Assembly: GCA_004293365.1 (NCBI GenBank)
Contig: RDYN01000009.1
Coordinates: 62,001-126,000, forward strand
Source: Oscillatoriales cyanobacterium
Lineage (GTDB): Bacteria > Cyanobacteriota > Cyanobacteriia > Cyanobacteriales > Microcoleaceae
Direction of reading: 5' to 3'
Length of the DNA stretch: 64,000 bases
Each line of letters opens with the position of its first letter. Within the stretch, counting starts at the first letter, position 1. Positions 36,449 to 46,501 of the stretch are shown here, piece by piece. The notes beneath the pieces are model-generated. The model saw only the letters and a program-made list of their open reading frames with translations, was not told the DNA's origin and ran no database searches. Both the position numbers and the translations under genes were made by a program.

Positions 36449-38437
36449 ATGACAGTTTTAGAACAGGGAACAATCTCAATCCATACCGAGAATATTTTCC
36501 CGATTATCAAGAAGTCGCTATACACCGACCACGAAGTTTTCTTGCGGGAACTAATTTCTAACGCCGTCGATGCCATTGCCAAACTCAAAATGGTTTCCCG
36601 TTCCGGCGAATACAGCGGCGATATGGGCGAACCCCAAATCAACATTGCGATCGACAAAGAAAACAAAACCCTCTCAATTTCCGATAACGGCATCGGCATG
36701 ACCGCCGACGAGGTAAAAAAATACATCAACCAAGTCGCTTTCTCCAGCGCCGAAGAATTTATTCAAAAATATCAAGGCAGCGGCGACGACGCAATTATCG
36801 GTCACTTCGGTCTCGGTTTCTACTCATCTTTCATGGTAGCAAAGCAAGTAGATATTGAAACCCTTTCTTACAAAGAAGGTTCCCAAGCAGTACATTGGTC
36901 TTGCGACGGTTCCCCCGCTTTTGAACTATCAGAATCCGCTCGGACTGAACGCGGAACTACAATTACTCTGACACTTCAAGATGAAGAACAGGAATATGTA
37001 GAACCCAGCCGCATCAAGCAGTTAATTAAAACCTACTGCGATTTCATGCCGGTTCCCATCAAATTTGAGGGAGAGCAACTCAACAAGCACAAAGCAATTT
37101 GGCGGGAATCAGCCAGCAATTTGCAAAAAGAAGATTACTTAGAACTGTACCGCTATCTTTACCCGTTCCAAGATGAGCCGCTGCTGTGGGTACACCTGAA
37201 TACAGATTATCCTTTTATTGTCAACGGCATTCTTTTCTTTCCCAAACTGCGGCCGGATGTCGATGTCACCCAAGGCAATATTAAGCTGTTCTGCAATCAG
37301 GTTTTTGTCAGCGATCACTGCGAAGAAATCATCCCGAAATTCTTGATGCCGCTGCGGGGAGTCATTGACAGTACCGATATTCCGCTGAACGTTTCTCGCA
37401 GTTCTTTGCAAAGCAATCGGACCGTGCGGAGAATCGCTGATTATATTGCGAAAAAAGTGGGCGATCGCCTGAAAGAACTCTACCGCGATGACCGCAACGA
37501 GTACATCCGCTGCTGGCAAGATATCGGCACTTTTGTCAAGTTTGGAACTCTCAACGATGACAAGTTCAAAAAGCAAGTCGAAGATATCTTAATCTACCGC
37601 AGCACCTACGAACCAACAGCAGAAAAGCCAGAAAGTGCAACGCCCGAAGTGCAAGTGCAAACTGAGGACGGAGATTTGTGGCAAGATGTAACTCCGAAAT
37701 CGGACAGTTCTACTTCGACGCAACCTTACACGACGCTGAAAGAGTATTTGGAACGCAACCAAAAACGCCACGAAAATCGGGTGTTTTACTGCACTGAACC
37801 AGCGTCGCAAGCAACTTATGTCGCCCTGCACAAAAGCCAGGGTTTAGAAGTGCTGTTTATGGATTCTTTCATCGACACGCACTTTATCAGTTTCTTGGAA
37901 CGCGAATATTCAGATGTCAAATTCTCGCGGGTGGATTCCGACATCGACGACACGCTAATTGACAAAGAAAAAGAAGCGGAAATTGTCGATCCGGCGACGA
38001 ACAAAACTCGCAGCGAACAAGTTAAAGAAATGTTCCAAACTGCTCTCAATAAGCCGAAAGTAAATATCCGCACTGAAGCGTTGAAATCTGACTCTGCGGA
38101 GGGGGCGCCACCTGCGATCGTCCTGTTACCCGAAGCTTTGCGCCGGATGCGCGATATGACGGCGCTATTGCAACAGCAAGCGGCCGAATTCCCCGAAGAA
38201 CACGTTTTGCTGGTGAATACGTCTCACCCGCTGATTCAAAATCTGGCGAGTTTGAGTCAGGGTGCGATTATTCAAGGCGGTGGCGAGTCTCCGTCGGCGC
38301 AGTTGGCCAGCATGATTTGTCATCACGTTTATGACTTGGCTTTGATGGCCCAGAAGGGTTTCGATGCTGAAGGGATGAAGGATTTTGTTGAGCGATCGAA
38401 CCACGTCTTGACAAAATTGACTGAGCGTGCAATGTAA
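36449..38437 (+). CDS. htpG: Chaperone protein HtpG (Hsp90)
   Basis: A 662-residue bacterial Hsp90. N-terminal GHKL ATPase motifs: ELISNAVDAIAKLK (Asn binding Mg-ATP), SDNGIGMT and GHFGLGFYS, within the first 140 residues. The middle domain contains PFIVNGILFFPK and GVIDSTDIPLNVSRSSLQ with the catalytic Arg region. The C-terminal dimerisation part ends without the eukaryotic MEEVD tail, as expected. Slightly longer than E. coli HtpG (624), with a Ser/Thr/Glu-rich linker at about 395-425. Contributes to heat, cold and oxidative stress tolerance and, in cyanobacteria, to phycobilisome assembly (family knowledge). Confidence 0.97.
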   Translation: MTVLEQGTISIHTENIFPIIKKSLYTDHEVFLRELISNAVDAIAKLKMVSRSGEYSGDMGEPQINIAIDKENKTLSISDNGIGMTADEVKKYINQVAFSSAEEFIQKYQGSGDDAIIGHFGLGFYSSFMVAKQVDIETLSYKEGSQAVHWSCDGSPAFELSESARTERGTTITLTLQDEEQEYVEPSRIKQLIKTYCDFMPVPIKFEGEQLNKHKAIWRESASNLQKEDYLELYRYLYPFQDEPLLWVHLNTDYPFIVNGILFFPKLRPDVDVTQGNIKLFCNQVFVSDHCEEIIPKFLMPLRGVIDSTDIPLNVSRSSLQSNRTVRRIADYIAKKVGDRLKELYRDDRNEYIRCWQDIGTFVKFGTLNDDKFKKQVEDILIYRSTYEPTAEKPESATPEVQVQTEDGDLWQDVTPKSDSSTSTQPYTTLKEYLERNQKRHENRVFYCTEPASQATYVALHKSQGLEVLFMDSFIDTHFISFLEREYSDVKFSRVDSDIDDTLIDKEKEAEIVDPATNKTRSEQVKEMFQTALNKPKVNIRTEALKSDSAEGAPPAIVLLPEALRRMRDMTALLQQQAAEFPEEHVLLVNTSHPLIQNLASLSQGAIIQGGGESPSAQLASMICHHVYDLALMAQKGFDAEGMKDFVERSNHVLTKLTERAM

Positions 38438-38600
38438 GAACCCCCCCCCAACCCCCCCTTGAACCAGGGGGGGAGTCAGAGTTGATTTCCGGGTTTTAGA
38501 AACCGGGTTTTTCCAAAAAACCCAGTTTCTGCGTCCTGGACTAATAACTCAAGCCCTCTTCCTTCTTCCTTCTTCCTTCTTCCTTCTTCCTTCAGCTATA
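38438..38600. repeat. Repeat-rich gap between htpG and rpmB
   Basis: Holds a CCCCCCCC/GGGGGGG pair (38443-38474) as probable htpG terminator, an AGAAACCGGGTTT palindrome pair at 38498-38532, and a TTCCTTC heptamer run at 38554-38594, three repeat families within 160 bp. Confidence 0.75.
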
Positions 38601-38640
38601 ATGAAAGGCTGCATCAAAAACAAGTAGTCTGGAGGGCAAT

Positions 38641-38877
38641 ATGTCACGGAAATGTCAGCTAACGGGCAAGAAGGCGAACAACGGTTTTGCGGTTTCTCAC
38701 TCGCACCACCGCACTCATAAGTTGCAAGGCGCTAATTTGCAGTGGAAACGGATTTGGTGGCCCCAGGAGAAGCGTTGGGTAAAGTTACACCTTTCTACGA
38801 AGGCGATTAAAACCTTGGAGCACAAGGGTTTGGAAATTATGGCTAAGGAAGCTGGAATTAATCTTTACAAGCTTTAA
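38641..38877 (+). CDS. rpmB: 50S ribosomal protein bL28
   Basis: A 78-residue basic protein of the large ribosomal subunit. The N-terminus [27 protein letters not shown] is the bL28 signature; the usual zinc-ribbon cysteines of some bL28 are reduced to one here. Length is normal. ATG at 38641 with GGAGGGCAAT as ribosome-binding site. Single-gene unit, with a hairpin terminator at 38899-38933. Confidence 0.97.
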   Translation: MSRKCQLTGKKANNGFAVSHSHHRTHKLQGANLQWKRIWWPQEKRWVKLHLSTKAIKTLEHKGLEIMAKEAGINLYKL

Positions 38878-38898
38878 ATAACCTTGTTAGTTGAGCAA

Positions 38899-38933
38899 AG
38901 GGCGATCGTGTAAATTAAAAGTGCGATCGCCCT
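38899..38933 (+). terminator. rpmB terminator built on two HIP1-type words
   Basis: AGGGCGATCG (38899-38908) and CGATCGCCCT (38924-38933) form a perfect 10-bp stem around a 15-nt A/T loop, followed by TACTTTT. It lies 22 bp after the rpmB stop. Confidence 0.7.
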
Positions 38934-39190
38934 TACTTTTACGAAAAAACCTGTTCGTAGTGAGGACTTTAGTCCTTCTTCCTAAGTAAGAAAACAAAGG
39001 ACTGAAGTCCCGACTACAAAACAAACCTCTGCGATCGCCCTTACTTTTACGAAAAAACCTGTTCGTAGTGAGGACTTTAGTCCTTCTTCCTAAGTAAGAA
39101 AAGAAAGGACTGAAGTCCTCACTACAAACCTGACTTTAGTCCTTCTTCCTAAGTAAGAAAAGAAAGGACTGAAGTCCTCACTACAAACCT
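38923..39190. repeat. 108-bp tandem duplication of GTAGTGAGGACT hairpins
   Basis: A 108-bp unit beginning GCGATCGCCCTTACTTTTAC starts at 38923 and 39031. Each unit carries GTAGTGAGGACTTTAGTCC and its inverse, joined by CTTCTTCCTAAGTAAGAAAA. A third, shortened hairpin follows to 39190. The segment separates rpmB from the converging cyclase gene. Confidence 0.85.
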
Positions 39191-39193
39191 GAA

Positions 39194-41257
39194 TTAAATA
39201 AATTTTCTGCATTGCAGTAAATAAGTAGTCATCATCCCTTTACCTTTAACTTCGATCGCACCGCGACTCTCAAATACATACTTTTTCTGCAATTTATGAT
39301 AAGTTGTAGATGTGACGTGAATGCTCCCGGGCTTGCCGTGAGATTCCATGCGGGAAGCAGTATTAACGGTGTCTCCCCACAAATCGTAAATAAATTTTTT
39401 AATGCCGATGACTCCGGCGACAACCGGGCCGGTGTTGATGCCGATTCGGATGCTAAGATATTGATTGTGGGTATTGCTGAAATCAATTATTGCCTCCTGC
39501 ATATCCAGTGCCATTTCTGCGATCGCCTCTGCATGATCGGGGCGAGTAATTGGCAGCCCTCCAACAACCATGTAAGCATCGCCAATCGTCTTAATTTTTT
39601 CTAAACCGTGCCTTTCTGCTAGGTTGTCAAATGTCGAAAAAATGTCATTCAGCAACGCAACTAATTCTGTAGGAGAAACTCGCGCACTCAATTGAGTAAA
39701 ACCTACGATGTCCGCAAACAAGACAGTAACATCAGCAAAAGTATCTGCGATCGTGCTATCTCCCCGCTTCAACCGATTTGCTATTTCTTCAGGCAAAATA
39801 TTCAATAGCAAGCGCTCGGATTGTTCCTGCTGATAGCGCAGCGCTTTGAGAGTTTCATGCAGAGCATTAGTTCGTTCTTCAACTCTAGATTCTAACTCTT
39901 CATTCAGCTTGTAAAGCGCAATTTCAGCCCGCCTGCGGTCTGTGATATCCGTACCGATTGCCAGCAGTCCCGCGAAATTTCCTGCCGCATCAAACAGCGG
40001 TTTATTTGCCCACGATACCCAAACGCGAGTTCCGTTACGCTGGATGCTTTCATTTTCATTTGTCGTATATTCTTCCGGGTTCTTTAAAATATTGTTCAAT
40101 AATACTTTCAGGTCGTTTCCCGCTGTATCTGTCAGGGGGACAATTGTGCCAACAGCGTTTTTTCCCAGTATTTCTTCTTCCCTGTAACCAAAAAACTTCT
40201 GTGCAAATTCATTAAAAAAAGTAATATTCCCTTCCGTATCTATTTTTAAAATAATGCTGTTAGCATTCTCTACCAATTCCCGATACTTGATTTCGCTTTC
40301 CCGTAACGAATACTCTGCTGATGCACGTTCGCTAATTGTGGCGGCCAATAGCAGCGAAGTAACTACTATTACGCTCATAAAAGCCTGCAAAAATAAAATT
40401 GATTGATTGATAGTTATGGCTTTTGCAATAAAGGGGCCGCCTCCCTGAGAACCGCCCCAAATGGCGATACTGGATACAAGGAAAGATGCTAAAACAGCCC
40501 CGCGCTGTCCGAATTGAATGGTCGCCCAAATAACCAACGGAAATGGCAAGTATTCAAGGGGATAACCGGAAAGATGGCTATCACTTTTTGAGTTGTATAC
40601 TAGCCAACTGACTGTTACCAATGACAGCAAGCAGATGCCACGCCAAATTAGACTTGCAAGTGTCTTACGGCGTGTATTTGGTGAATGACGTGCCGTTATT
40701 TTTTGGTATGCAATCAGCAGCAGTGGAGTAAAAATCAAAACTCCTAATGTATCTCCGAGATACCAATTCCACCGAATTGTCCAATATTCGCTCCACTGAA
40801 CTAGACCAGTCAAACACAGACGCAGCGTACCGAGAGAGCAGTTAATTTGAGTGGCAACTACAGCACCGCAAAATATTAAATTGACTACATCACTCAGCCG
40901 ATCGAGTGAGGGACGAAACTTGAACTGTTGCAGCAAAGTAAATGCACATAAAGCTTGCAAACAACCGCAAAAAGCACTAATTGTTGCATTTATTAAGGAT
41001 ATTTTGAGGTTGAGAGTCTCGTAAAAAAATACGCCTAAAGCTATTCCCGGCCAAAGGCGCCGACCAAATAATAAAACTGCTGCTTGGGCAATTCCTGCGG
41101 GCGGCCAGACGCAGGTAGCTAATTTATTCACGCCGGGGATTGAAGATGCTATTTTAGCTCCTAAAGCGTAAGCAAAGGCAATGACAGCTATTTTTCCTAA
41201 ATATTGCCAATTTATAGATTGAATAAATCGCATAAATTGATTTTTGTTTTGGTTCAT
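39194..41257 (-). CDS. MASE1-PAS adenylate cyclase (class III)
   Basis: A 687-residue membrane enzyme making cAMP. Residues about 15-310 are a MASE1 sensor with eight or so membrane segments (start IAVIAFAYALGAKIA; CVWPPAGIAQAAVLLFG). A PAS domain at about 320-440 (YRELVENANSIILKID, FFGYREEEILGKNA) is followed by a coiled linker. The cyclase core has FADVTVLFADIVGFTQ (metal Asp), KTIGDAYMVVGG (Lys for adenine and second metal Asp) and YDLWGDTVNTASRMES (Asp of the K/D adenine pair, plus Asn and Arg). The K/D pair predicts adenylate over guanylate cyclase. It is the shorter paralogue of the next gene upstream. Confidence 0.9.
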   Translation of the reverse strand: MNQNKNQFMRFIQSINWQYLGKIAVIAFAYALGAKIASSIPGVNKLATCVWPPAGIAQAAVLLFGRRLWPGIALGVFFYETLNLKISLINATISAFCGCLQALCAFTLLQQFKFRPSLDRLSDVVNLIFCGAVVATQINCSLGTLRLCLTGLVQWSEYWTIRWNWYLGDTLGVLIFTPLLLIAYQKITARHSPNTRRKTLASLIWRGICLLSLVTVSWLVYNSKSDSHLSGYPLEYLPFPLVIWATIQFGQRGAVLASFLVSSIAIWGGSQGGGPFIAKAITINQSILFLQAFMSVIVVTSLLLAATISERASAEYSLRESEIKYRELVENANSIILKIDTEGNITFFNEFAQKFFGYREEEILGKNAVGTIVPLTDTAGNDLKVLLNNILKNPEEYTTNENESIQRNGTRVWVSWANKPLFDAAGNFAGLLAIGTDITDRRRAEIALYKLNEELESRVEERTNALHETLKALRYQQEQSERLLLNILPEEIANRLKRGDSTIADTFADVTVLFADIVGFTQLSARVSPTELVALLNDIFSTFDNLAERHGLEKIKTIGDAYMVVGGLPITRPDHAEAIAEMALDMQEAIIDFSNTHNQYLSIRIGINTGPVVAGVIGIKKFIYDLWGDTVNTASRMESHGKPGSIHVTSTTYHKLQKKYVFESRGAIEVKGKGMMTTYLLQCRKFI

Positions 41258-41469
41258 AGTGACTTTTATATTTTTAACTAACTATACCAACCGTCAAAAC
41301 TATTAGGAGATTTTTAATTATTTAAATAGAATCTTTGGCTTTGTTTGTACGGGCTAAGCACAGGTGCGTTGCTACTCAAAAAATTGATTTAAATTGAGGT
41401 TTTTTCACTAGCGACACACCCTACAACTACTATTACTTCTTCCTTTTTGCCTCTTTCATCTTCCTTATT

Positions 41470-44442
41470 TTATAACTTGATTCCTGTGACAAAATAAGTG
41501 TTCATCTCGCCTTTGCCTTTGACTTCAATGGTGCCGCGACTTTCTAATAAATACTTGTCCTGCAATCGCTCGTAAGTTGCAGATGTAACTTGAATTTGAC
41601 CGGGTAAGCCGTGGGATTCCATGCGGGAAGCGGTGTTAACGGTGTCTCCCCACAAATCGTAAATGAATTTTTTTATGCCGATGACTCCGGCGACAACCGG
41701 GCCGCTGTTGATGCCGATTCTGATGCTGAAATCTTGATTGTTGGTATTGCTGAAGTCAATAATTGCCTGCTGCATATCCAGGGCCATTTGGGCGATCGCC
41801 TCTGCGTGATCGCTGCGGGGCATCGGCAGCCCTCCAACTACCATGTAAGCGTCGCCAATCGTCTTAATTTTTTCCAATCCGTGCTTTTCGGCTAGGCGAT
41901 CGAATGTCGAAAAAATCTCGTTAAGCAAGGAAACTAATTCCGGCGGAGAAATTTGGGAGCTAATTTGAGTAAAACCGACTATATCTGCAAACAATACTGT
42001 GACTTCGGCAAAAGTATCGGCGATGATGCTTTGGTCTTGTTTGAGTCTTTCGGCGATCGCTTGCGGCAAAACGTTGAGGAGGAGACGGTCAGATTTTTCT
42101 TGTTCTAAGCGCAAAGCTGCTTCAGCTTCTTTGCGAGTTGTGATATCTTCGACAGTACCTTCGTAATAAAGCAAATTTCCATGTATGTCGCAGACAGTAT
42201 AAGCATTTTCGGAAATCCAAATTATACTGCCATCTTGGCGGTAAACTTGAGATTCAAAATCCGATACTTTGCCGTTTGTTCGCATTAAGTGGATGACTTC
42301 GGCGCGGCGTTCCGGGTATACATATAGCTGGCGGTTGATATCAGTTAAATTTCCCATCAACTCCTCGCAGGAACTGTAACCGTAAAGGCGAATTAAAGCA
42401 GGATTGACGCTGAGATATTCGCCATCTGGAGTAGTTTGAAAAATGCCGACGATCGCATTCTCAAAAATGCTGCGGTATTTGGCCTCAGCTTGCCGCAGGG
42501 CTGATTCGGCGCGCTGGCGTTCTCGCGCTTCCACTGCAAAAGTTACAGAATCTGTTAGAGAAACAGCGAAACTTTGTTCTTCGATAGTCCAATAGCGCGG
42601 CATTCCTACGTGTTCCAAACAGAGAACTCCTGCTGTTTCTCCGCCTATTTGAATCGGTGTATCTAGCATGGAAGTGATGCCGAACGGAATTAGGTAAGAT
42701 TCCACAAATTCTCTAGTTCTAAAATCTTTTTGCGCGTCAAAGGCAGCAATTGCGCGTTCTTCTCGCAGTGCTTGAAAATAGACAGGATAGTCTGCTTCTG
42801 CTAATTCCATACCCTCTGAGTGCTGGTTGAGGGCGCGATCGAACAAATCCAGGCACTCCATCTTGGATTTAGGGCGATCGTACAACCAGACGCTCGATCG
42901 CGCAACTTCCAGAGTACGGCTAGCAGTTTCAGTGATTTCTTGAAGCGCTTTGGTTAAATCGCCTTGATTCAGCGCTTTATTTTTGGCTAAATCAATTAAT
43001 GCCGATTTCTGTTTCTGTAGCTGAAGTTCGCTTTGTTTGAGGGCATTTGTCCGCTCTGCCACTCGGATTTCCAGCTTTTCGTTCAGATGAAGCAGCTCTA
43101 TTTCAGCTTTTCGGCGATCGGTGATATCTGTGCCGATGCAGAGGATTCCCAAGAGTTCTCCCGCTGCATCAAACAGCGGTTTATTTGCCCAAGATACCCA
43201 AACGCGAGATCCGTTACGCCGGATATTTTCATTTTCATAGCTAGTAAAGCGATCGGGATTTTGTAAAATTTCATTATAAACCAACTCTAATTTATTTCCT
43301 GCGATGTCACTCACAGGAATAATTGTTCCCACTGCATTTTTGCCAATGATTTCTTCCTGATTGTAGCCAAAGAATATTTCTGCAAATTCATTAAAAAAAG
43401 TAATCGTGCCGTCCGGAGCTAGTTTGACAATAATACTGTTAGCATTTTCCACCAATTCTCGATATTTAATTTCGCTTACTCGCAGAGAATTTTCTGCCTC
43501 CGCGCGTTCGGCTACCGTCGCAGCCAATAACAGCGAGGTAATCGTAACTACCGCCATAAAAGATTGCAAAAACAAGATAGCCTGATTGATATTGTCGGCT
43601 TTGGCTATAAATGGCCCACCTCCATTAGAACTGCCAAAAATTGCGATACTTGAGACAATGAACGATGCTAGGACAGCGGCCCGCTGACCGAATTGGAGCG
43701 ACGCCCAAATTATCAAAGGAAACGGCAAATATTCCAGGGGATAGCGAGAAATAGAAGCTTCATTTTTTGACTCAAAGACAAGCCAGCTTACCCCAATTAA
43801 TAATATTAACCATACTCCCCGCCAAATTAAATAATTTTTAGGGAGTTCGGTTTGTCTTTTTAAGCGATCGGCGGTTGCCTTAGGACGCAAAAATATTAAA
43901 ATCAAAGGAGTTAAAATTAAAACTCCCATTGCATCTCCCAGCCACCAATTCCACCGGAGCGACCAGTATTCTGCCCAATCTACTTTGCCAGCTAAATATA
44001 TGGAAAACGCGCCAATAGTGCAACTAATCTGAGTAGAAACTAAACCGCCCAATAAAATTAAATTAACTACATCTTTCAAACGTTCTAGAGACGGACGAAA
44101 CCCCAGCCAGCGCAGCACAGTGGCTGCAAAAACAGCTTGCAAAACTGCTCCTACGTTGCCTCCCACCCAAATTGCAAATATCTGTTCGCTTGGGTTAACT
44201 AAATTGAGGAAAAATATACCCAAAACAATCGCAGGCCAAGCTTTTGGGCCAAACAATAAAAGTCCGGCTTGTGCAATTCCTGCGGGCAGCCACACTGAGG
44301 AAGCAAAGGGATTGACACCTTGAATTGCAAATGCTAGCCTCGCCCCCACGGCGAAAGCGATCGCCACGACAGTTACTTGGGCTAAGTACCGCCAAATTCT
44401 GGATTGAGGGAATCGAAGAAACTGATTTAGGTTCAGATTCAT
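41470..44442 (-). CDS. MASE1-PAS-GAF-PAS adenylate cyclase (class III)
   Basis: A 990-residue paralogue of the cyclase at 39194, with the same MASE1 sensor (VGARLAFAIQGVNPFASSVW), first PAS and cyclase core (FAEVTVLFADIVGFTQ, KTIGDAYMVVGG, YDLWGDTVNTASRMESHG). It gains a GAF domain at about residues 475-640 (ALQEITETASRTLEVARSSV, MLDTPIQIGGETAGVLCLEH) and a second PAS with its PAC tail at about 650-775 (YRSIFENAIVGIFQTTPDG). The extra sensors suggest input of another cytoplasmic signal. It lies upstream of the shorter copy on the same strand with a 212-bp gap; tandem duplication followed by domain gain or loss is the simplest history. Confidence 0.9.
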   Translation of the reverse strand: MNLNLNQFLRFPQSRIWRYLAQVTVVAIAFAVGARLAFAIQGVNPFASSVWLPAGIAQAGLLLFGPKAWPAIVLGIFFLNLVNPSEQIFAIWVGGNVGAVLQAVFAATVLRWLGFRPSLERLKDVVNLILLGGLVSTQISCTIGAFSIYLAGKVDWAEYWSLRWNWWLGDAMGVLILTPLILIFLRPKATADRLKRQTELPKNYLIWRGVWLILLIGVSWLVFESKNEASISRYPLEYLPFPLIIWASLQFGQRAAVLASFIVSSIAIFGSSNGGGPFIAKADNINQAILFLQSFMAVVTITSLLLAATVAERAEAENSLRVSEIKYRELVENANSIIVKLAPDGTITFFNEFAEIFFGYNQEEIIGKNAVGTIIPVSDIAGNKLELVYNEILQNPDRFTSYENENIRRNGSRVWVSWANKPLFDAAGELLGILCIGTDITDRRKAEIELLHLNEKLEIRVAERTNALKQSELQLQKQKSALIDLAKNKALNQGDLTKALQEITETASRTLEVARSSVWLYDRPKSKMECLDLFDRALNQHSEGMELAEADYPVYFQALREERAIAAFDAQKDFRTREFVESYLIPFGITSMLDTPIQIGGETAGVLCLEHVGMPRYWTIEEQSFAVSLTDSVTFAVEARERQRAESALRQAEAKYRSIFENAIVGIFQTTPDGEYLSVNPALIRLYGYSSCEELMGNLTDINRQLYVYPERRAEVIHLMRTNGKVSDFESQVYRQDGSIIWISENAYTVCDIHGNLLYYEGTVEDITTRKEAEAALRLEQEKSDRLLLNVLPQAIAERLKQDQSIIADTFAEVTVLFADIVGFTQISSQISPPELVSLLNEIFSTFDRLAEKHGLEKIKTIGDAYMVVGGLPMPRSDHAEAIAQMALDMQQAIIDFSNTNNQDFSIRIGINSGPVVAGVIGIKKFIYDLWGDTVNTASRMESHGLPGQIQVTSATYERLQDKYLLESRGTIEVKGKGEMNTYFVTGIKL

Positions 44443-44449
44443 ATCGAGT

Positions 44450-44535
44450 TTTAAGTTTTATAGAAGTTTATGTAGGGTGCGCGTCGCGCACCTTGCTAGC
44501 CTCAATGTAGGTGCAGCGCGCACCTTACCGTTACA
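44450..44535. repeat. GGTGCGCG hairpins between cyclase and proS
   Basis: GGTGCGCGTCGCGCACC at about 44476-44492 and GGTGCAGCGCGCACC at 44510-44524 can each form a hairpin. The same GTAGGGTGCGC family occurs at 531, 53096 and 54705. Confidence 0.65.
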
Positions 44536-44540
44536 AAAAC

Positions 44541-46415
44541 TTATTTGATGGCGGCATCAATCCACTGTTTTAAAGTATAATTGACTTCATCAATCAGAAT
44601 TTCATGGGATTTGTGAGTTGCTCTTTCCACAACTTCAACTTTCCCTAATTTCAGGGAACGACCAGTTACAATTCGATAGGGAATGCCGATTAAATCTGCA
44701 TCTTTGAATTTAACTCCGGCTCGTTCTTCGCGGTCATCTAACAGGGTTTCAATGCCAGATTGATTGAGTTCTGTATAGAGTTTTTCGGCGACTTCTACTT
44801 GTTGGGCGTCGGAAATATTGGGGATGCTAATGATGGCGTGATACGGGGCGATCGCCACCGGCCAAATTATCCCATCTTTGTCGTAGGATTGTTCTACGGC
44901 AGATTGAGCCAGCCGCGACACGCCGACGCCGTAGCAGCCCATGATAAAGGGCATTTCTTCGCCTTGTTCGCTGGTGTAGGTGGCGCCCATTGCTTGCGAG
45001 TATTTGGTGCCTAATTGGAAGATGTGGCCGACTTCAATTCCTCGGGCACTTTGCAAGGTTTGTTCGGGGTTGTGCACCGCCCGATCGCCCTTTTTAGCAG
45101 TTCTAACGCCCACAACCATTGCAGGTAGGGAAAATTCTTTATCCCAGTTAGCGCCGACAACGTGGTATCCTGACTCGTTAGAACCAGTGACAAAGTTTGT
45201 TAGATCGACAGCGGTGCGATCGACCAAACGCAAAAACTTGGGAGATACCCCCCCTTGCCCCCCCTTGGTAAGGGGGGGATTTGAATCTTGTTGCCCCCCC
45301 TTGGTAAGGGGGGGTTGGGGGGGGTTAGAGGCGATATAATCATCACCAAGATCCGGAGCCATATAACCCAGAGGCAAAGATTTAGCCGCCCATTTTTGCT
45401 GAGCTTCCGCATCAGGAACCGTCAAAAACAAAACAGTTTTAGCTTGATAATTGCCAGCTAACTTTGTCAACTCATTCAACAACTTTACCTGATTCACATC
45501 TTGGTCGCCGCGAATGCTTACCAACACCAAGACAGTCGTGCCATTATCATAAACAGCCTGATAAAGCACATTTTTAACAACTTGGGTCGGAGAACACTTC
45601 AAAAATTTGCAAAGTTTATCAATTGTTTCAGTCCCCGGCGTTTCCCGCTTTTCAAAACTTGCAAAAGGCGAAACTTGGGCATCAGCAGGCATCGACACAG
45701 CCTTCTCCACATTAGCAGCATACTGACCATCTTCAGTATAGAGAACTTCATCCTCCCCCGCTTCTGCCAGCACCATAAACTCTTGAGAACCAGAGCCGCC
45801 AATCGCACCAGAATCAGCATCTACCGCTCGGAATTCCAAGCCCGAGCGGCGCAGCATATTGCTGTAAGCTTGAGCCATATCCTGATAAGTTTTCTTCAAG
45901 CTTTCTTCGCTAGTGTGGAAAGAATAGCCATCTTTCATAATAAATTCGCGACCGCGCATCAACCCAAAACGCGGGCGAATTTCATCGCGAAACTTAGTTT
46001 GAATTTGATAGAGATGTACGGGCAATTGCCGATAGGAACGAATCATATCCTTAGCAATTGTAGTAATTACCTCTTCGTGAGTCGGCCCCAGTCCCACTTC
46101 TCGCTGCTGCCTGTCAGTCATAGCAAACATAATACCTTCAGCTTGAGTGTAGGTATCCCAGCGGCCCGATTCCCGCCACAAATCGGCAGGTTGCAGTTGC
46201 GGGAGGAGGCATTCTTGAGCGCCGGTAGCGTCCATTTCTTCCCGCACAATTTGAGAGACTTTTTTGAGAACTCGCCACATCAAAGGCAGATAAGCGTAAA
46301 TGCCGCTACCGATGCGCCGGATGTATCCAGCACGGAGTAATAGTTTGTGGCTGGGAATTTCTGCTTCTGCGGGGTCTTCCCGCAGGGTGACGAAAAGCAT
46401 TTGAGAGAGTCGCAT
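44541..46415 (-). CDS. proS: Prolyl-tRNA synthetase with an in-frame repeat insertion
   Basis: A 624-residue class II synthetase of the bacterial type. Motifs: [19 protein letters not shown] at the start, motif 1 around [21 protein letters not shown], motif 2 in [26 protein letters not shown], the editing INS domain between about residues 230 and 400, and motif 3 with [18 protein letters not shown]. Within the INS domain, about residues 362-389, the segment [19 protein letters not shown]... is not part of the family; it is coded by a C-run/G-run repeat at 45246-45328 and keeps the frame. Normal sequence (DLGDDYIA, then [14 protein letters not shown]) resumes on both sides. Confidence 0.93.
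   Translation of the reverse strand: MRLSQMLFVTLREDPAEAEIPSHKLLLRAGYIRRIGSGIYAYLPLMWRVLKKVSQIVREEMDATGAQECLLPQLQPADLWRESGRWDTYTQAEGIMFAMTDRQQREVGLGPTHEEVITTIAKDMIRSYRQLPVHLYQIQTKFRDEIRPRFGLMRGREFIMKDGYSFHTSEESLKKTYQDMAQAYSNMLRRSGLEFRAVDADSGAIGGSGSQEFMVLAEAGEDEVLYTEDGQYAANVEKAVSMPADAQVSPFASFEKRETPGTETIDKLCKFLKCSPTQVVKNVLYQAVYDNGTTVLVLVSIRGDQDVNQVKLLNELTKLAGNYQAKTVLFLTVPDAEAQQKWAAKSLPLGYMAPDLGDDYIASNPPQPPLTKGGQQDSNPPLTKGGQGGVSPKFLRLVDRTAVDLTNFVTGSNESGYHVVGANWDKEFSLPAMVVGVRTAKKGDRAVHNPEQTLQSARGIEVGHIFQLGTKYSQAMGATYTSEQGEEMPFIMGCYGVGVSRLAQSAVEQSYDKDGIIWPVAIAPYHAIISIPNISDAQQVEVAEKLYTELNQSGIETLLDDREERAGVKFKDADLIGIPYRIVTGRSLKLGKVEVVERATHKSHEILIDEVNYTLKQWIDAAIK
45246..45328. repeat. CCCCCCTT-AAGGGGGG repeat inserted within proS
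   Basis: Two units of CCCCCCCTTGGTAAGGGGGGG-like sequence separated by ATTTGAATCTTGTTG lie inside the proS frame and translate as the PPLTKGG peptide. The same family forms intergenic hairpins at 19793-19825 and 38443-38474. Confidence 0.85.
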
Positions 46416-46501
46416 TGGCTGATTTCCTTAAAATACCGGATAATTGTCATCTCAGATTAACTTCTGATATTATCAGAACTCAGCCTGATTTGATTAAATC
46501 T

